Assembly (NCBI GenBank): GCA_031772625.1 | Contig: CM062804.1 | Coordinates: forward strand, 1,019,130,514-1,019,194,513 | Source: Pinus tabuliformis | Taxonomy: Eukaryota > Streptophyta > Pinopsida > Pinales > Pinaceae | Direction of reading: 5' to 3' | Length of the DNA stretch: 64,000 nucleotides | In this document: in pieces, positions 12,053 to 23,804 of the stretch | How positions within the stretch are numbered: position 1 is the stretch's first letter | How the letters are laid out: each line of letters opens with the position of its first letter | Translations under genes and position numbers: made by a program | Notes under the pieces: model-generated | What the model saw: only the letters and a program-made list of their open reading frames with translations | The model's database searches: none | What the model was told of the DNA's origin: nothing

Positions 12053-12499
12053 AATCTTCGGCTTCTTTTGTACCTTCATCGTCTGCTAGACCTTTGGCCT
12101 CTTGACCTTTCGAATTCTCGATCTTCTATTCCATCAGCTTCCTCTGTCTCTCTGTTAGATGCCCAAGATCGATTCACCTGACTCAAGTGAAGCGTTTCAG
12201 CTTCTATATATATGAGTTTCACCAATAACCAAAAGACACGTTCATTGGGAGGAGAGGCAGATTTATGAGTTTGCATATTAAAATTATGTCGAAGAGTCTT
12301 TCATCCACAGACTTGATTATTCACAAAAAACATATAAGAGAGGCTATACCCACAGGGAGATCCCACATGCCACATCACTACCTTAATCGCAATTGCAACT
12401 TCATGAAAATCACACAATCGCAACCCTTTGGCGTCACGATATAACATTGCCGATGCCCCTATTTCTGAATGAGCGAATGCAATGTGATATTAAACAATT

Positions 12500-12985
12500 G
12501 TTAATAAATCCGTCGGATCCACAATTCTATCGCTCTCTAGTTTTCCATTGTTACATCTCTTCAATACTTGCGATATGCGATGGATGCGATATTTCTTTAG
12601 GATGTATTACAATGGTGCAATGGGTCCACATACTATCACAATCAGGGTTTCAACGTAATAAGGCTTTAAAGCTTGCAATGCACTGGATGCGATATTTCAA
12701 TAGAGTTGTTACCATAAAATGATTGGGTCCGCAGTACATATCGCAATCGGTGGATTTTAATATGGCAAGGCTTTAATGAGACTTACAATGTGGTGGTTGC
12801 GATGTCATATTAAGACGTATTGTAATGGGGCTATTGGGTCCGTGTTACATATCACAATTGGGGGTTTCAACATGACAAGGCTTTAAAGAGACTTGCGATG
12901 TGGCAGACGCGATATCATATTAAGGCATATGTAATGGAACTATCAGGTCCGTATTACATATCGCAATTGGAGGTTTTGAGTGGTG
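12500..12985 (+). repeat. About 110-bp tandem repeat, five degenerate copies
   Basis: The phrase gggtccgtgttacatatcgcaat and variants recurs near 12508, 12619, 12724, 12836 and 12945, steps of about 105-112 bp. Copies also share the order caaggctttaa, then gacttgcgatg, then gcgatatcatattaa. Divergence is high, so the array is old. No coding frame is supported. Confidence 0.7.
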
Positions 12986-14120
12986 GCATAAAATAGAACT
13001 GCCGATATTATATACTGTCGAAAGGGTTCCCATGGTTTATTACTCCCTCCGATATTGCTCTTACTTTTGGAATATGCGATAGATCTGCATTGTCTTGGAT
13101 CGTTGATCCTATGGCTTCTCTTCACTCCTATGACTTCCGATACATTGCTCCGATAGCTCTGTTTATTCTCCTCCGTTGTTTTCTTCCTATCGGTTTTTCT
13201 TGGACATATATTACATGTGATACTTCCAATATGGCTCCTCCAATGTTTTCTTCTTTACTCCTCTAATATCGTTGTTTCTCTTTGTTCTTCCGATGGCACT
13301 TACCCTTGGGCATATGCAATAATGTGCTTCCTGGATGGCTTCTGATGAACTCTTCCTCTTATTCTTTGGCTTCATGGTTTCTCCTCTTTACTCTTTCTCT
13401 TTCTCTTCTGATGGCTTCCGATATATTTCCTCCTCAGTTCCACTGTTTCTATTATGTATGTATTCAATCCTTGGATCCTCCATGAGCAGTATTATGATCA
13501 ATGGGCACCAATGGGAAACCACACATGTCACAAGAATTTTCCATCACAAACACTACTGTATTAACATCAATGACATCATAGATTCACAATTATATGTAAT
13601 CTTCAGTTGTCTTTGTGCACAATCCCCATACATAGTTCATGGTATGTTCATTGGTTAGAACTCTTGTGAGTCACATGCATTGGTTGATTCTAGCTATATA
13701 TTTGAAAGCTTTAGTTGATGCTGGTTATTCTAATTATTTGTTGAATGACTTCTTACATAGTCTGTTTATGTGACATATGTCATATAATTCCATATATTGT
13801 GATTGCCTTATATTTTGTGATGTCGCCTTCATCTATTGTGAATTCCTTATATATGTGTTAATGGAAAGCTTCATGGAAACCTATTAGATGTTCAATGACA
13901 CTAAGTTGGAATACAACAATTAAATATTGTGTGTTGTGATCGAAAATTCTATTGACAGTGAAAAATAATACATAAATCACTTACTATACCAATGGTTGAG
14001 ACCTCGAGTTCTCCCACCTTATACCAACATTTTAGAGAGCACATTTAGCTAATTGTTTCCATGCATTTTTTTCACTTTTGTATTTCAACTCTCTTCTTAG
14101 ACTCATATACACCCCTTCTG
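12986..14120 (+). other. Element C interior, C/T-rich, no gene
   Basis: From 13040 to 13480 short phrases such as ctccgatggctt and cttccgata recur irregularly, a further degenerate repeat. The remainder to 14120 is AT-rich and shows no gene. Confidence 0.4.
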
Positions 14121-14134
14121 ATTAAGGGGGGGAA
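14121..14134 (+). other. Element C polypurine tract
   Basis: attaagggggggaa lies immediately before the 3' LTR, the expected place for the plus-strand primer of reverse transcription. Confidence 0.8.
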
Positions 14135-14252
14135 TGTTGGACACCTAATTCACTAAGGGTTGGTGTGGACGACTGTGAACAGTTGGAAAAGTCCAAGAGA
14201 CCACTTGGAATATGAAAACCAAGGGTCATTATACTATATATCTATCTATCTA

Positions 14253-14324
<72 letters not shown>

Positions 14325-14390
14325 AATCTTGTGAATAAAATGTTTCTCATGTTTATTGTACTATTGTGTATCATTTGTGAGTGTTTAACA
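14135..14390 (+). repeat. Element C 3' LTR, enlarged by a microsatellite
   Basis: Starts TGTTGGACACC and ends GTGTTTAACA. It is 256 bp against 182 bp in the 5' LTR, and a TA/TATC repeat accounts for the difference. The flanking CTTTC is at 14391-14395. Confidence 0.92.
14237..14321. repeat. (TATC)n/(TA)n microsatellite inside the LTR
   Basis: A short tatc run grades into a long uninterrupted ta run. The 5' LTR has only a TA-rich seed at the matching place (near 10600), so the expansion came after insertion. Confidence 0.95.
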
Positions 14391-14395
14391 CTTTC

Positions 14396-15440
14396 AAAAT
14401 AATGTCAAAGGGCTTCCTTTAATAGATGGTTGGAAAAGAAATAAATGTCAAATGATTTTCTTAAATAGATGGTTGGAAAAGAAAGCTAAGTATTTCCCTT
14501 TGAATGCATTGACCAACACTAAAATAAATGAGAATGAAACTATTGAGGATTTTAACAACCAGGTTGACAAGATTGTGTAGGATATTCCTCAAACTCATAA
14601 GCCTACTCCAACCATTATCTTGATGTACTATATGAATGCCTTCCTACGAAATTTCAAATTCTTTCTCAATGATGCTAAGACTACAGATTTTTCAATTGCT
14701 AAGGTTGAGGTTAAGAGCCTCGATGAAAATTAGAATCTCTTAGGAAAGTTATATATATTGAAATTTCCTATTAATAAAAGTGATAACAAGCAGAAAGCCA
14801 CCACTCTAGCTCTTGAGTCTACTATTGATCCTATATCTACTCTTGTAGAGGAGATAAAGAAGATGTATACATCATTCACACAAACAACTAACGCACTATA
14901 GGACTGGATTGTACAAAAGGAAAGAAGTTAAAATCAGAACATGTTTGACCTAAGGAATAGATATAGAGGCCCTCAGTAGAATCAAATGCTTCCTATATCG
15001 TTGGAACCAACCAACTTGATTGAGAATTGAGATCCTTACTTTTGTAGGAAATTCCAAAATTTCCATAATGCATATACTCGCACTCTATATTTGGAATCCA
15101 CTATAGCAGGCCATCAAAATAATGGAGCTCCTATGGATACTTGTAACAATTTGTTCAATGGAGGATTAAGTTATCGACTATCTTCGAAAAATCAAAAATA
15201 TGTTAATGATGATGCAATTGAAGACAAGATAATGGTCAAATTATTTAGAGAAATATATTCTCTAAAAGAGATATATCAAATGTATGCGAATATATTGAAA
15301 GGTCTCACCCATCAAAGAATGAATAGCAATCCTCCACAAGAGCAACATGTTCCTTTTAAGCCCACAAAAAAAGATAATCAACTTTTAAGGCCTATTACAC
15401 CTAATGTGCAAGTGCATCAAAATGATTCCTAAATGGGAAA
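14396..15440 (+). pseudogene. Remnant B gag, second part
   Basis: Gag-like text resumes after element C: NALTNTKINENETIEDFNNQ lies around 14500-14565, a loop-helix typical of gypsy capsid. The longest open piece is 15091-15432 (113 codons, MESTIAGHQNNGAPMDTC...). Just upstream, near 15040-15075, PYFCRKFQNFHNAYT may be a decayed zinc knuckle. In-frame stops occur near 14578, 14733 and 14900. About 20-30 bp at the element C boundary look internally duplicated (atagatggttggaaaagaaa occurs at 14421 and 14463). The function would have been particle formation and RNA packaging. Now dead. Confidence 0.55.
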
Positions 15441-15649
15441 CTCTCCTAGGATGAATTTGGATATGATACCCATTCCTATTGTTGAGCTATCAAAGATTCT
15501 CTCCATAAAGAATCAAATCAAAGAGATTTTGGACTTGAAGTAACTTGTGAGATAACTCATCTTTTGGATGAGAATAAAGATGCACCCATCATCCTCCAAT
15601 ATATGAACCTTGGAGGAAACAAAAATTCAAGCATCAACCTTTCTCCATA

Positions 15650-16055
15650 CCTCTAATAATTGGTGATTCAATGTTGCATAATTGTATGCCATATTCATAT
15701 GCTTCGACAAATGTGATGTCTCTTATAGTGATGAATTGTTTGGGTTTGAATACTTCAAGACGAACATATCTGCTATGTACTCTAGAGAGTCAAAGTGTGT
15801 GGATTAAAAAAGGATTCGCAAGTTTTCTTGGGCATTCATCAAGATATGTGGTTGGCAATGGATGTGGTAATCATTGATATTATTGATGCCTAGTGAATGC
15901 TCTTATCTTGAAAATGGGTTGCTAAACTCTGAGGAAGTATGCAGATGAGATTTTCATATGATATTATTCCTAACTTCCAGTGTGTTTTTGTTATGTTACA
16001 CAGACAACAAATGAGGAAATATCATGTGGAGGATCCTAGAGATTTTGAGAATCCA
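15650..16055 (+). pseudogene. Remnant B protease (retropepsin-like)
   Basis: The frame at 15671-15877 reads MLHNCMPYSYASTNVMSL, then a long helix ending in LGHSSRYVVGNG. Text in other frames continues to RQQMRKYHVEDPRDFENP at about 16008-16055. The A-S-T-N-V-M block sits where gypsy proteases carry D-[SEG]-G-A-S followed by a hydrophobic strand. The catalytic Asp is not visible, so the site has decayed. The text ends abruptly at about 16055, where minus-strand copia sequence (D) begins, so D inserted here or a deletion joined them. Confidence 0.5.
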
Positions 16056-16069
16056 CCCATATCCTCAAA

Positions 16070-17120
16070 AACAAAATATGTGGTTCTCCTTCTTTTTATT
16101 CGTGTTCTTCTATAGAGTTGGAATAATCATCCTTTAGTTCAAAATCTATCTTCTATTGTTCTTTCTCCCTTGGTAGGACTTCCTATTTAATAACATCTTT
16201 TACTTTTCTAAATACTAGATATTGATTGTACAAAACCTTCTTTTTTTATGGTTTTGAAAGCTTGTACCCTTTAAACCACCATTATAACCAATAAATATGT
16301 ACCTTTCATATTTTCTATCCTACTTAGTTATGTTTTTCTTTGGAAAATGTACATATTCATCACAACCAAATACTTTGGGATGGGTGAGAGATGGTTTCTT
16401 ACCACTCCATACCTAATGTGGAGTCTTATCATCCAACGTTGATGAGGATGATATATTTACCAAATAACATGCAATATTCACTGCCTCTGCACATAATTCT
16501 TGTCCTAACCCAACACCACTAAGCACACTCCTTGTTTTTTCCATCAACATCTTATTCTTTCTTTCCGCAAATCTATTATGTTGAGGTGTGTAAGGGGTAG
16601 TATTTTATCATACTATACCACATTATTTACATAACTCTTCAAATTCATGCATACAAAAGTATCCATCATTATCCATCCTCAACACCTTTATTTTCTTCTT
16701 TGTTTGATTCTCCACTAGAGCCTAATTTTTTTTAAATTTGTCAAATACTTCAAATTTCTTCCTAATGAAATATATCCATGTATTCCTTGAGAACTCATTT
16801 ATAAATGATATAGTACACTTATTTAGCCAATGAAGGAACCAACACAAGTCCAACCACTTCATTGTGCATTAGTTGTAGTACTCCCTCTGCCCTCTTAACA
16901 CTAGAGGAGAATCTCACCCAATTCTACTTCTCATATAAGAAATGTTTACAGAAATGAAAATATAGATAGAATTTAGACATCCTTCTACCATACCATTTTC
17001 ATGCAATACTAGAAGGCCATTCTCTCTTATGTGTCCTAGACTTTGATTCCACAACATAGTTTTTTCTCTTAAAGCTACAATATGTTTTCCTTCTTCTGCT
17101 CCACTCTCATGAACAACAAT
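16070..17120 (-). pseudogene. Remnant D copia integrase
   Basis: Read on the minus strand, the GAG-pre-integrase part lies at about 17100-16980 (LWNQSLGHIRENGLLVLHEN). The catalytic core follows, with SFINEFSRNTWIYFIRKK near 16800-16740, a second-Asp block RMDNDGYF near 16680 and the Glu block QNRFAERKNKMLMEKTRS near 16590-16540. The C-terminal part includes LDDKTPH and VFGCDEYVHFPKKN, ending near 16300, and an acidic tail runs to about 16070. These are standard landmarks of copia integrase, which joins cDNA ends to host DNA. Several stops interrupt it. Confidence 0.8.
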
Positions 17121-17379
17121 TTTTTTTCACCTAGCACTAACAATGTTTTCCAACAACTTATATAGAGTTCCAATTTGAACTGGCCTTAGTAGTACCATTG
17201 ATCCTCGAACCATCCTACAGGTATCCTTTTCAAACATTATTTTTACACTTGCATTGCTCATATTACTTACATAAATCAAAATTTTGGCTAATCCTAGGAT
17301 GTGTAGAATTCAAAGGAGTGTCTTGATCCTTCCATCCATGAGCTTCAACTTGAATTTTCATCATTCTATGATTATAGCT

Positions 17380-17700
17380 CTTGATTTGTCTCCTTAAAAA
17401 ACATCACCACCATCGTACCTTTCATACTCGCAAAACCACTCATGAGGTGTCATATAAAAAGATGTGCCTGAGTCAATTAGCCATTCCTCATGATCTACCT
17501 ATGTACTTGATGAAGTCAAGTACATATCCCCTCCTTTCATCTAAGGGTATTTTTCCTTCTATAGAGGGAGTGTCTTCAGATCCCTTCCCTTTCACTCCAA
17601 TTTTGGCTTCACATTATTTCTTGTAATGCCTTCCTTTTCCACATCTCCAACGTACCTTTACAAATATTCCTGGAGTTTTTTTTATCTTCTTCTAGATTTA
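17380..17700 (-). pseudogene. Remnant D zinc knuckle and aspartic protease
   Basis: A degraded CCHC block (RWRCGKGRHYKK, stop, C) lies near 17650-17605. The protease catalytic block WLIDSGTSF follows at about 17485-17455, with I-D-S-G-T at 17464-17477, and then MTPHEWFCEYE. The order of knuckle followed by D-S-G protease is the usual one at a copia gag-protease boundary. The protease would mature the polyprotein. Confidence 0.75.
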
Positions 17701-17779
17701 GATCTCCCACTTGAGGGCTTATTTATATCTCTATTTGGGGGCATCCTCTTATAGGCAAGGCATCTTCATTCTGGCTCTC

Positions 17780-18355
17780 CATGTTTTTCTGTCTCATCTC
17801 TTCCGACAATAAGGATGAGATTATTTAATCGAATTTTAAGGTAGTAACATCACTACCTATGGAAACAACCAGAATATACCACAAGTATGATAGAGAACAT
17901 AATAAACTAATGCAATTATCCTCATTTGAAATATTAATAGCAATAGATAATAGTTGACTCACCATATTATTTGGATGCTTTGTCACTGAGTATCCAACGT
18001 TCATCCTCAGGTTATCCAACTTTTTATGTAGGAACAATTTGTTCACCAAGAACTTAGATTGATACAAAGCCCCTAACTTTTCCCACAAATATTTTGTTGT
18101 TGCTTCCCCTAACACATTCAATAATAATGAATCTGATAGACATAATCATATTGCGCTCTTTGAATTCCAATCCAACTTCGTCCAATATTATGTTCACATC
18201 CTCTTCAGTGTAGTACCTGGATCCACAACAATCCACTAATCTATCCACCAACAAGTCTTTCATTTTGAGCTTCCCTGGCTCAAAACTTTTCCCATTAAAT
18301 TTCTCAATCTCTATTTCTGAGATGTTGTCTCCTTTTCACCATAAGAATCACTCAT
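17780..18355 (-). pseudogene. Remnant D copia gag
   Basis: The best frame is 17825-18121 (98 codons): LGEATTKYLWEKLGALYQSK, VNKLFLHKKLDNLRMN, VSQLLSIAINISNEDNCISL and LLCSLSYLWYILVVSI. These match the LYQSKS...NKL...LRM and LL.SLP.SW..L landmarks of copia gag (UBN2/Retrotran_gag_2). The N-terminal part is at 18054-18263 in another frame (MKDLLVDRLVDC), and an ATG at 18355 is a plausible original start. At least one frameshift separates the parts. Confidence 0.8.
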
Positions 18356-18435
18356 GCAAATCTTCCATTGTAACATGGTATACCACAGGTTCGAGCCAAA
18401 CCCCTTAGCCACAAAGGCATCCCCTTGAAGCCAAA

Positions 18436-18452
18436 AATGCTATGATACCAAA
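18436..18452 (-). other. Remnant D primer-binding site
   Basis: On the minus strand the sequence after the LTR reads TTTGGTATCATAGCATT, a one-base variant of the plant initiator-Met site TGGTATCAGAGC. Confidence 0.75.
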
Positions 18453-18798
18453 TGTAGGTTTTAACCCTATATAATTAATCACTGCAAATAGATCATTAAT
18501 AAAAAATAAAAAAGATACAATGCAAAACTCACAAATTTACACAAAGATTTTATTGTGGAAACACAAACCTAGGAAAATCAACAAGTTTTTTTTTTTCATT
18601 TTATTTTCTGTACAGTATATTACAATACAATATACATATCGCGGCATATGAAAAGCAAATTGAATCATAGTTCCATAACCGAAACTACAAAACCATAAAA
18701 CACTATGCATCACAAAACCACTTTCAACAAAATCGTGGCACAAAAACTGCCAAAAACATATGCAAAAAACCACCCAAAACAATTCCACACCAGTCCTC
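18453..18798 (-). repeat. Remnant D 5' LTR (outer end unclear)
   Basis: On the plus strand it starts TGTAGGTTTTAACC directly beside the primer site, so its inner boundary is firm. No second copy is in the window, so the outer end cannot be set; it may end near 18792 (ccacaCCA) or be cut by element E at 18798. Confidence 0.55.
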
Positions 18799-19808
18799 TA
18801 TTGAGAAATCAATAGGCCTATGAAATTAGGGTTGATTTCTCTTTGCATGATAATTACTTGTGAATTTTTTGGATTCTTTATTATTATTATGTTTTTCTTC
18901 TTTCATCAAGAAATTATCAAAATAAAATATGAAGATCACAAGAATCAGAGAGCACAATATGTAGGCTTCTCCAAGCCAAGGCCAAAACCCCACAAGGGGG
19001 AAAACCCCAAAAGAAATCCTCTTCTTATAGAATCATATCAAAGTGAGATTTCCAAGATCTAAGACAAAGACCAGTACCTCCACAACAGCCCCAAGTCATC
19101 CCTTCAACTTCAACAAAACTTTCATCATCATGTCTCTGGAGCTTACATCAACATACCTATCTAAAACTCACATTAACCATAGCAAATATATCTTAGAAAT
19201 ATCCCATCAATCATTGAGAAAATATCACAAGAAGGTCGTACCAATCATCAAAGATAAGCCATAGGAATTTCGCATCAATTGTAGAAGGCCAGCCACATGA
19301 AATTCACATAAATTTCAGAAGGTAAGCCACAAAAAATTCACATCATCTTTAGAGGATAAGTCACATAAATTCACATCTTTTTCCAGATCCCATACCACAG
19401 ATACTTGTTTATTCTACTCTAGAGAAACTTGTATATCCTTTCCACAAATACTCACATATCTTTCCACATAACATCAACAAATTTCCTTCCAAAATGAAGG
19501 AGAACAGTTGCCAATATATAGCTGTTTGTCTATGCAAAGGGTCAGGTCGCTCGGACAGGTCGACTTCATCTTTGTGGAGGGAAAAAAATATTTTCTCTTC
19601 TTCTAACAAGAAGTTCTAATGGGATTTTGATTCTTTGACTTATAATTTTTATTTTTATTTTGACTCAATAAGTCCTAGAAGCATGAATGACATGCTTATC
19701 TAACAAAATAGAAATGTATTTCTATTCTTTTTTCATTTTACATCAAGTACATAATGATACAAGTACAATGATAATTATGAATACCGAACCTAGTTACATT
19801 TTTCAACA
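18799..19808 (-). repeat. Element E 3' LTR
   Basis: Matches 23805-24841. On the plus strand it starts TATTGAGAAATC (a TG to TA change against the other copy) and ends TTTTTCAACA. Landmarks are the gttgatttctctttgcatgat block and the terminal gaacctagttacat. On the minus strand the tract AGTTAAGAGGAAG lies just before it. Confidence 0.88.
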
Positions 19809-20170
19809 CTTCCTCTTAACTAGGGAGGTATTCATAATTACACAACAGGATACAAGGATACTCAAATTGAAATAATTTCATAAGAAGAGTTGGATTGATA
19901 AGTCATCTTCAATCATCAACATCATAGACAACATTTTAAATTGCAATATAGCAAGGCCTTGACTTAACAAGCTCTAACTCTCCACAAGAATAGAGCACAA
20001 TGTTGGGAGGCATACATATGGACACCAACACCATAACCTCTCAAGTCACATACCTCATCATTAGAGAAATTTTTAGGTCTAAAATGGGCCTCCTAAGGAA
20101 TATTATAAAATAATAGTGGAAATAACAAAATAAGATTAGATGGCATCGTCAAACTTTAGAGGGAAAAAAG
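19809..20170 (-). other. Element E interior, no gene
   Basis: Non-coding sequence between the 3' LTR and the foldback. No domain is recognisable in any frame. Confidence 0.5.
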
Positions 20171-20512
20171 AAAAAACTACTTTTTCAACACATATTTTCA
20201 GTTTATCTCCCTATGGTTTTACTCAAATTTCGAGTGGGAGCACTTGTTGGATGCATAATTTAATTCTTCATCCAAGGAGTACTCATGTTGCATACTTTTG
20301 ATGGACCTTTCTACACGGAAAATGAGAAATACTTGAAAAAACGTGATTGCAATCATGTTTTTCATGTATTTCTCATTTTTCGTGTAACAGAGTCCATAAA
20401 AACTATGAAAAATGGGTAATCCTTGGATGAGGAATTAAATATTTCATCCAAGAATTTTTAGTAAAATCGTAAGGAGATAAGTTGAAAATACGAGTTGAAA
20501 AAGTAGTTTTTT
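20171..20512. repeat. Near-palindromic foldback of about 340 bp
   Basis: The left arm begins aaaaaactactttttcaac and the right arm ends gttgaaaaagtagttttttt. The arms pair along their whole length (tatctcc/ggagata, ttcatccaagga/tccttggatgaa, acacg/cgtgt, aaatgagaaatac/gtatttctcattt) to a centre at gattgcaatc (20345-20354). The left arm is some 18 bases longer, with small bulges. It looks like a MITE or foldback insertion inside element E, or an inverted duplication. Either way its RNA would form one long hairpin. Confidence 0.85.
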
Positions 20513-23500
20513 TATTTATTTTTTTATTTTTAAAATCTTTTTAACTTTTTACTCCAAAAATAGTAAATCATCCCCCATGGTTGACATCATCATCTTGAAT
20601 CCTATTGGTTCTTATAAAGTTGATTTTGTTGTACATTTTTGTTTTGAGGCCCATTTTAGACCTCAAAGAATTCTCTAATGCCACATGTTCACCATGTATG
20701 TCCTTCCAACACTATTATTATCTTGGATTCCCAATACTCAAAGAATATTGGTCCTCTTCGACTACTCTTATCCTGGATACCCTATCAAATCCTCAATTTA
20801 TTGGCCCATGGGGATTACTACCTATCTTGGACTCCAAGTACTCAAGGTGTATTAGTCCTAGATGCTTATCCAATCCTTCATTCTCCCTACTAGTGCCTTT
20901 ACTAGACTTACGGTTGTTAGTCCTAACCTAGTGCATGACACATGGATTATATGGTGTCCCACATCATTACCTAATAAATCAAAGAGGAAATCCTTCACTC
21001 CCTCTCAACTAGGGAGACATCATTGCAATCCTTAGCTTATCTCAATCATCAGCTACTTATTCTTCTGTGGAGATCTAGTTGTAGTTGCAGGGTTCCAATC
21101 TTGCATCATCATATCATTCTTGAGCTTCAACCTTCCTGGATGTCAAACATTTTATAGAGCCAAATTCCTTCACATTTTATCTTCATGACACCATTTCTTG
21201 ACTCCTAAGAGCATCACAATATATTGAATTTTGACCTTTCTACATTGTTGTCAATCATCATACAACTTTATCGTCAAATGGTTCATTTTTCATCTTCAAG
21301 GAGCCAAAATTCCTTGCAACTACTATCACATTCCTTCCATCCTTGCGTAACAATATTCAGTCTTCGTGTTCTTCCAAGCCATCATTAATATCATCCACTC
21401 AATCCATGTGCTCTCAAATCTAATCAAACAACAATCAGTACAATAACATCAAACAAACTCTCTTTCCAGCCCCCTCACATACTTCTGCAAAAATGTCTTT
21501 TCAAGGAGCCAAATCTTATCCCAAATAAATCATCAATGTCAGATTTAAGAAATCACAAAGGCCTCTATTCAAGGTGTGGGATCTGTCAAAATTATGTTAC
21601 TTTCTCCCTCTGATGTCAACGTTCCTCTACATGTTCTTATCGTCATATTGCAATAGAGTTTTGCTTCATGCTCTTCTACTTTTCAATCATCAACCAATGT
21701 GTTCCTCAAACAAACCAATCATTTGTTAGCACAACAACATCATAACTATTCATCTTCTTTGCTTAAATACATTTCCCTAAATCAAATATTTCATCTTCCT
21801 TAGTCAAGCTTTAGATATAACTTACCTTGACCTATACCTTGGTTAGAAGACTTATGAAAAAAATACACTGAATATAAATATAGTAGCATTAGTAATAAAA
21901 AATAAGATGTTAAATGCTTATCTCTCAAGAAGGGTTGACTCCCTCTTAATCTTGGGCCATTTTTCATCAAACCTTGTCTTAACATCAGCATGATATAATA
22001 CTTGCCACTTTTAAGAACTAGGTTTTTTTTTTTCATAGCGAAACTATCCGTTAGGGTTTTCGTTTTCTAGGGTTTTCCCTTTTATTCCATACTTTGTTAG
22101 GTTTTACAAACCCTAGATGTTAAGACCTGTCACTTACAAATTGTAAGGTTCTACAACCACACAAGAGAGTTAGTTGCAAAACCCTAGATTTTTAAGGTCT
22201 TCAAGATCCGTCACATTAGAAATTGCAAATTCTATGTAAACCCTAGAACCTTTATTGACATGCCCTTTATATCAGAGGTTTCATTCTATGATTACATAAC
22301 CTAGTTCTAATAAGTAGGAGAATTCTTCAAATACTATGACAGTCTTCAACATATCTTACTAATACTAAATTTCAAAAGAGCATAAGATCAATAACAATGA
22401 TCTAGTAGACTTATCAATGCATAATAGTTAGTAAAAAAATTAAGAATTATGCATACCTCTTTAGGCCTTACCTAATCCATGCAAATATAAATTGTCTCGT
22501 CTTACTTTTCTTCGTCAAAGATTCCTCACGCCTTTATCTATCGGATTTCAAAGAGAAGATATTTTGTCTTTCATGCTTCATAATCAAATATGTTGGCTTC
22601 ACGGTGAAATTCATCCTTGTATGAATAGTAAGGATGTCTTGGGGTTGCTATGTATACAATTATTTTAGTCTTGAACTTCATACATATCATATATCCTTTA
22701 TATATTGCAAGGTTGTTTCTAGTTCTTTTAAGGTGCATCAAGCCTTTATATATGTCCCAAACTATTTTCCAATGATATGACAATGGTTGCCTCATAGATC
22801 GTTATTCTATAGGTCATTCACAAGAAAAATCCTTTTGTTCCACTTCAATGTAGCCCATGACTTTGCATCAACAAAGGTTTTCATGGGTTATACAGTGAAT
22901 ACTTTATACTATTTCTCAGATCCTCATATGCTTTTTTCCACAAGGAATTTTCGTTATCATGATTCACGTCACAATAGAGTAGTTGCCATGTATACTTTCA
23001 GTTACTTCAAAATTTGTATATAGTGCCACGGGAGATCGTCAAAGTGAGATTCATATGCTTGCCTCTCATCTTGCATTGCTTTGTATCATTTTCATAACAT
23101 ACTTCGGAAATAATTCATATTACTGCCAAACTTTACATATCATTGTTGTAACTTGTATCATCCATATCATTGTTATATCAAGGAACATAACTCCTAGAAA
23201 AAAGGAACCCATATCATTGTAGAGAACTTTCATTGCAAACATAGTATAAATGTCTCAAATCACTGTCCGGAAGGAGAGGCATATCGTATTATTGTTCTGT
23301 CACATCTTCAAATCACAAACTTTTCATCACTGTTATTGTTTAGATGACTGTGGGGTAATTCAAACTGCTTCAGAACTACATGAGGAAAGCTCAAACTTCA
23401 TCAAAAGAGAACCACAAGTTCAGATCTTTTGACTAGGGTTATCACATTGTCTTTTTGCACATTATTACTTTTAGAGATTTGTTCTTCTTTTCGCACTTTG

Positions 23501-23789
23501 GATAGATGCTCTAGATCTCATATTTTGTGTTAATTTTGAATATGAACCATAAACTAGGGCCTCAGATTCCCATCTCTCTTATCAAGATCCATTTTCCAAC
23601 AACAAGAGACTTGAAATAGCTATAGCAAACTTCGTCCTTCCATAGTTGACTTTCACAGATAACTAAGGAACATAACTTCAGATGGATCCCATAGATACTG
23701 AGTAGAACTGCATGATTTTCCCAGTCATATCTTCTCATGAAACTTGTACATGCCAACAAGATGTGATCTTCAAACTGATACCATAAGCC
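20513..23789 (-). other. Element E interior, no gene
   Basis: This is 3.3 kb of AT-rich sequence with short frames but no recognisable domain. At 21000-21016 a block close to the element's own polypurine tract occurs (tccctctcaactagggag, against tcctcttaactagggagg at 19811), suggesting an internal duplication or an older nested end. Repeated aaccctag/ctagggtt phrases occur at 22050-22255. Confidence 0.45.
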
Positions 23790-23804
23790 TTAGCTCTAAT
23801 ACCA
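23790..23804 (-). other. Element E primer-binding site
   Basis: The minus strand reads TGGTATTAGAGCTAA directly after the LTR, initiator-Met type with one change, the same core as element C. Confidence 0.85.

Larger units (their letters stand above)
10503..14390 (+). mobile_element. Element C: non-coding LTR retrotransposon with perfect TSD
   Basis: The ends are defined by LTRs 10503-10684 and 14135-14390 (TGTTGGA...TTTAACA), a primer site starting at the first internal base, a polypurine tract touching the 3' LTR, and a 5-bp duplication CTTTC (10498-10502 and 14391-14395). The 3.45-kb interior has no gag or pol: it holds a 27-bp minisatellite, a 110-bp tandem repeat and C/T-rich sequence. 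The element must have moved with proteins from elsewhere. Short LTRs and the initiator-Met-type primer site fit a copia-like parent. LTR identity is about 88% by eye, so the insertion is old. It sits in the gag remnant of B. Confidence 0.93.
16056..18452 (-). mobile_element. Remnant D: 5' half of a Ty1/copia retrotransposon
   Basis: On the minus strand, from 18452 down, the order is primer site, gag, zinc knuckle, protease and integrase, which is the copia order. RT, RNase H and the 3' LTR are missing: the text stops at about 16056 in the integrase C-terminal tail, against B protease text on the other strand. Every domain carries stops or shifts. The right-hand LTR is at 18453 onward. Confidence 0.8.

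Noticed and set aside
11923-12105. A proline/serine-rich nine-residue repeat protein
   Set aside because: It is the translation of a 27-bp non-coding minisatellite; no other sign of a gene and the array drifts in composition.
18453-18798. TSD of element E from tcctc (18794-18798) and cccct (24842-24846)
   Set aside because: Only partly similar; too many mismatches to call a duplication.
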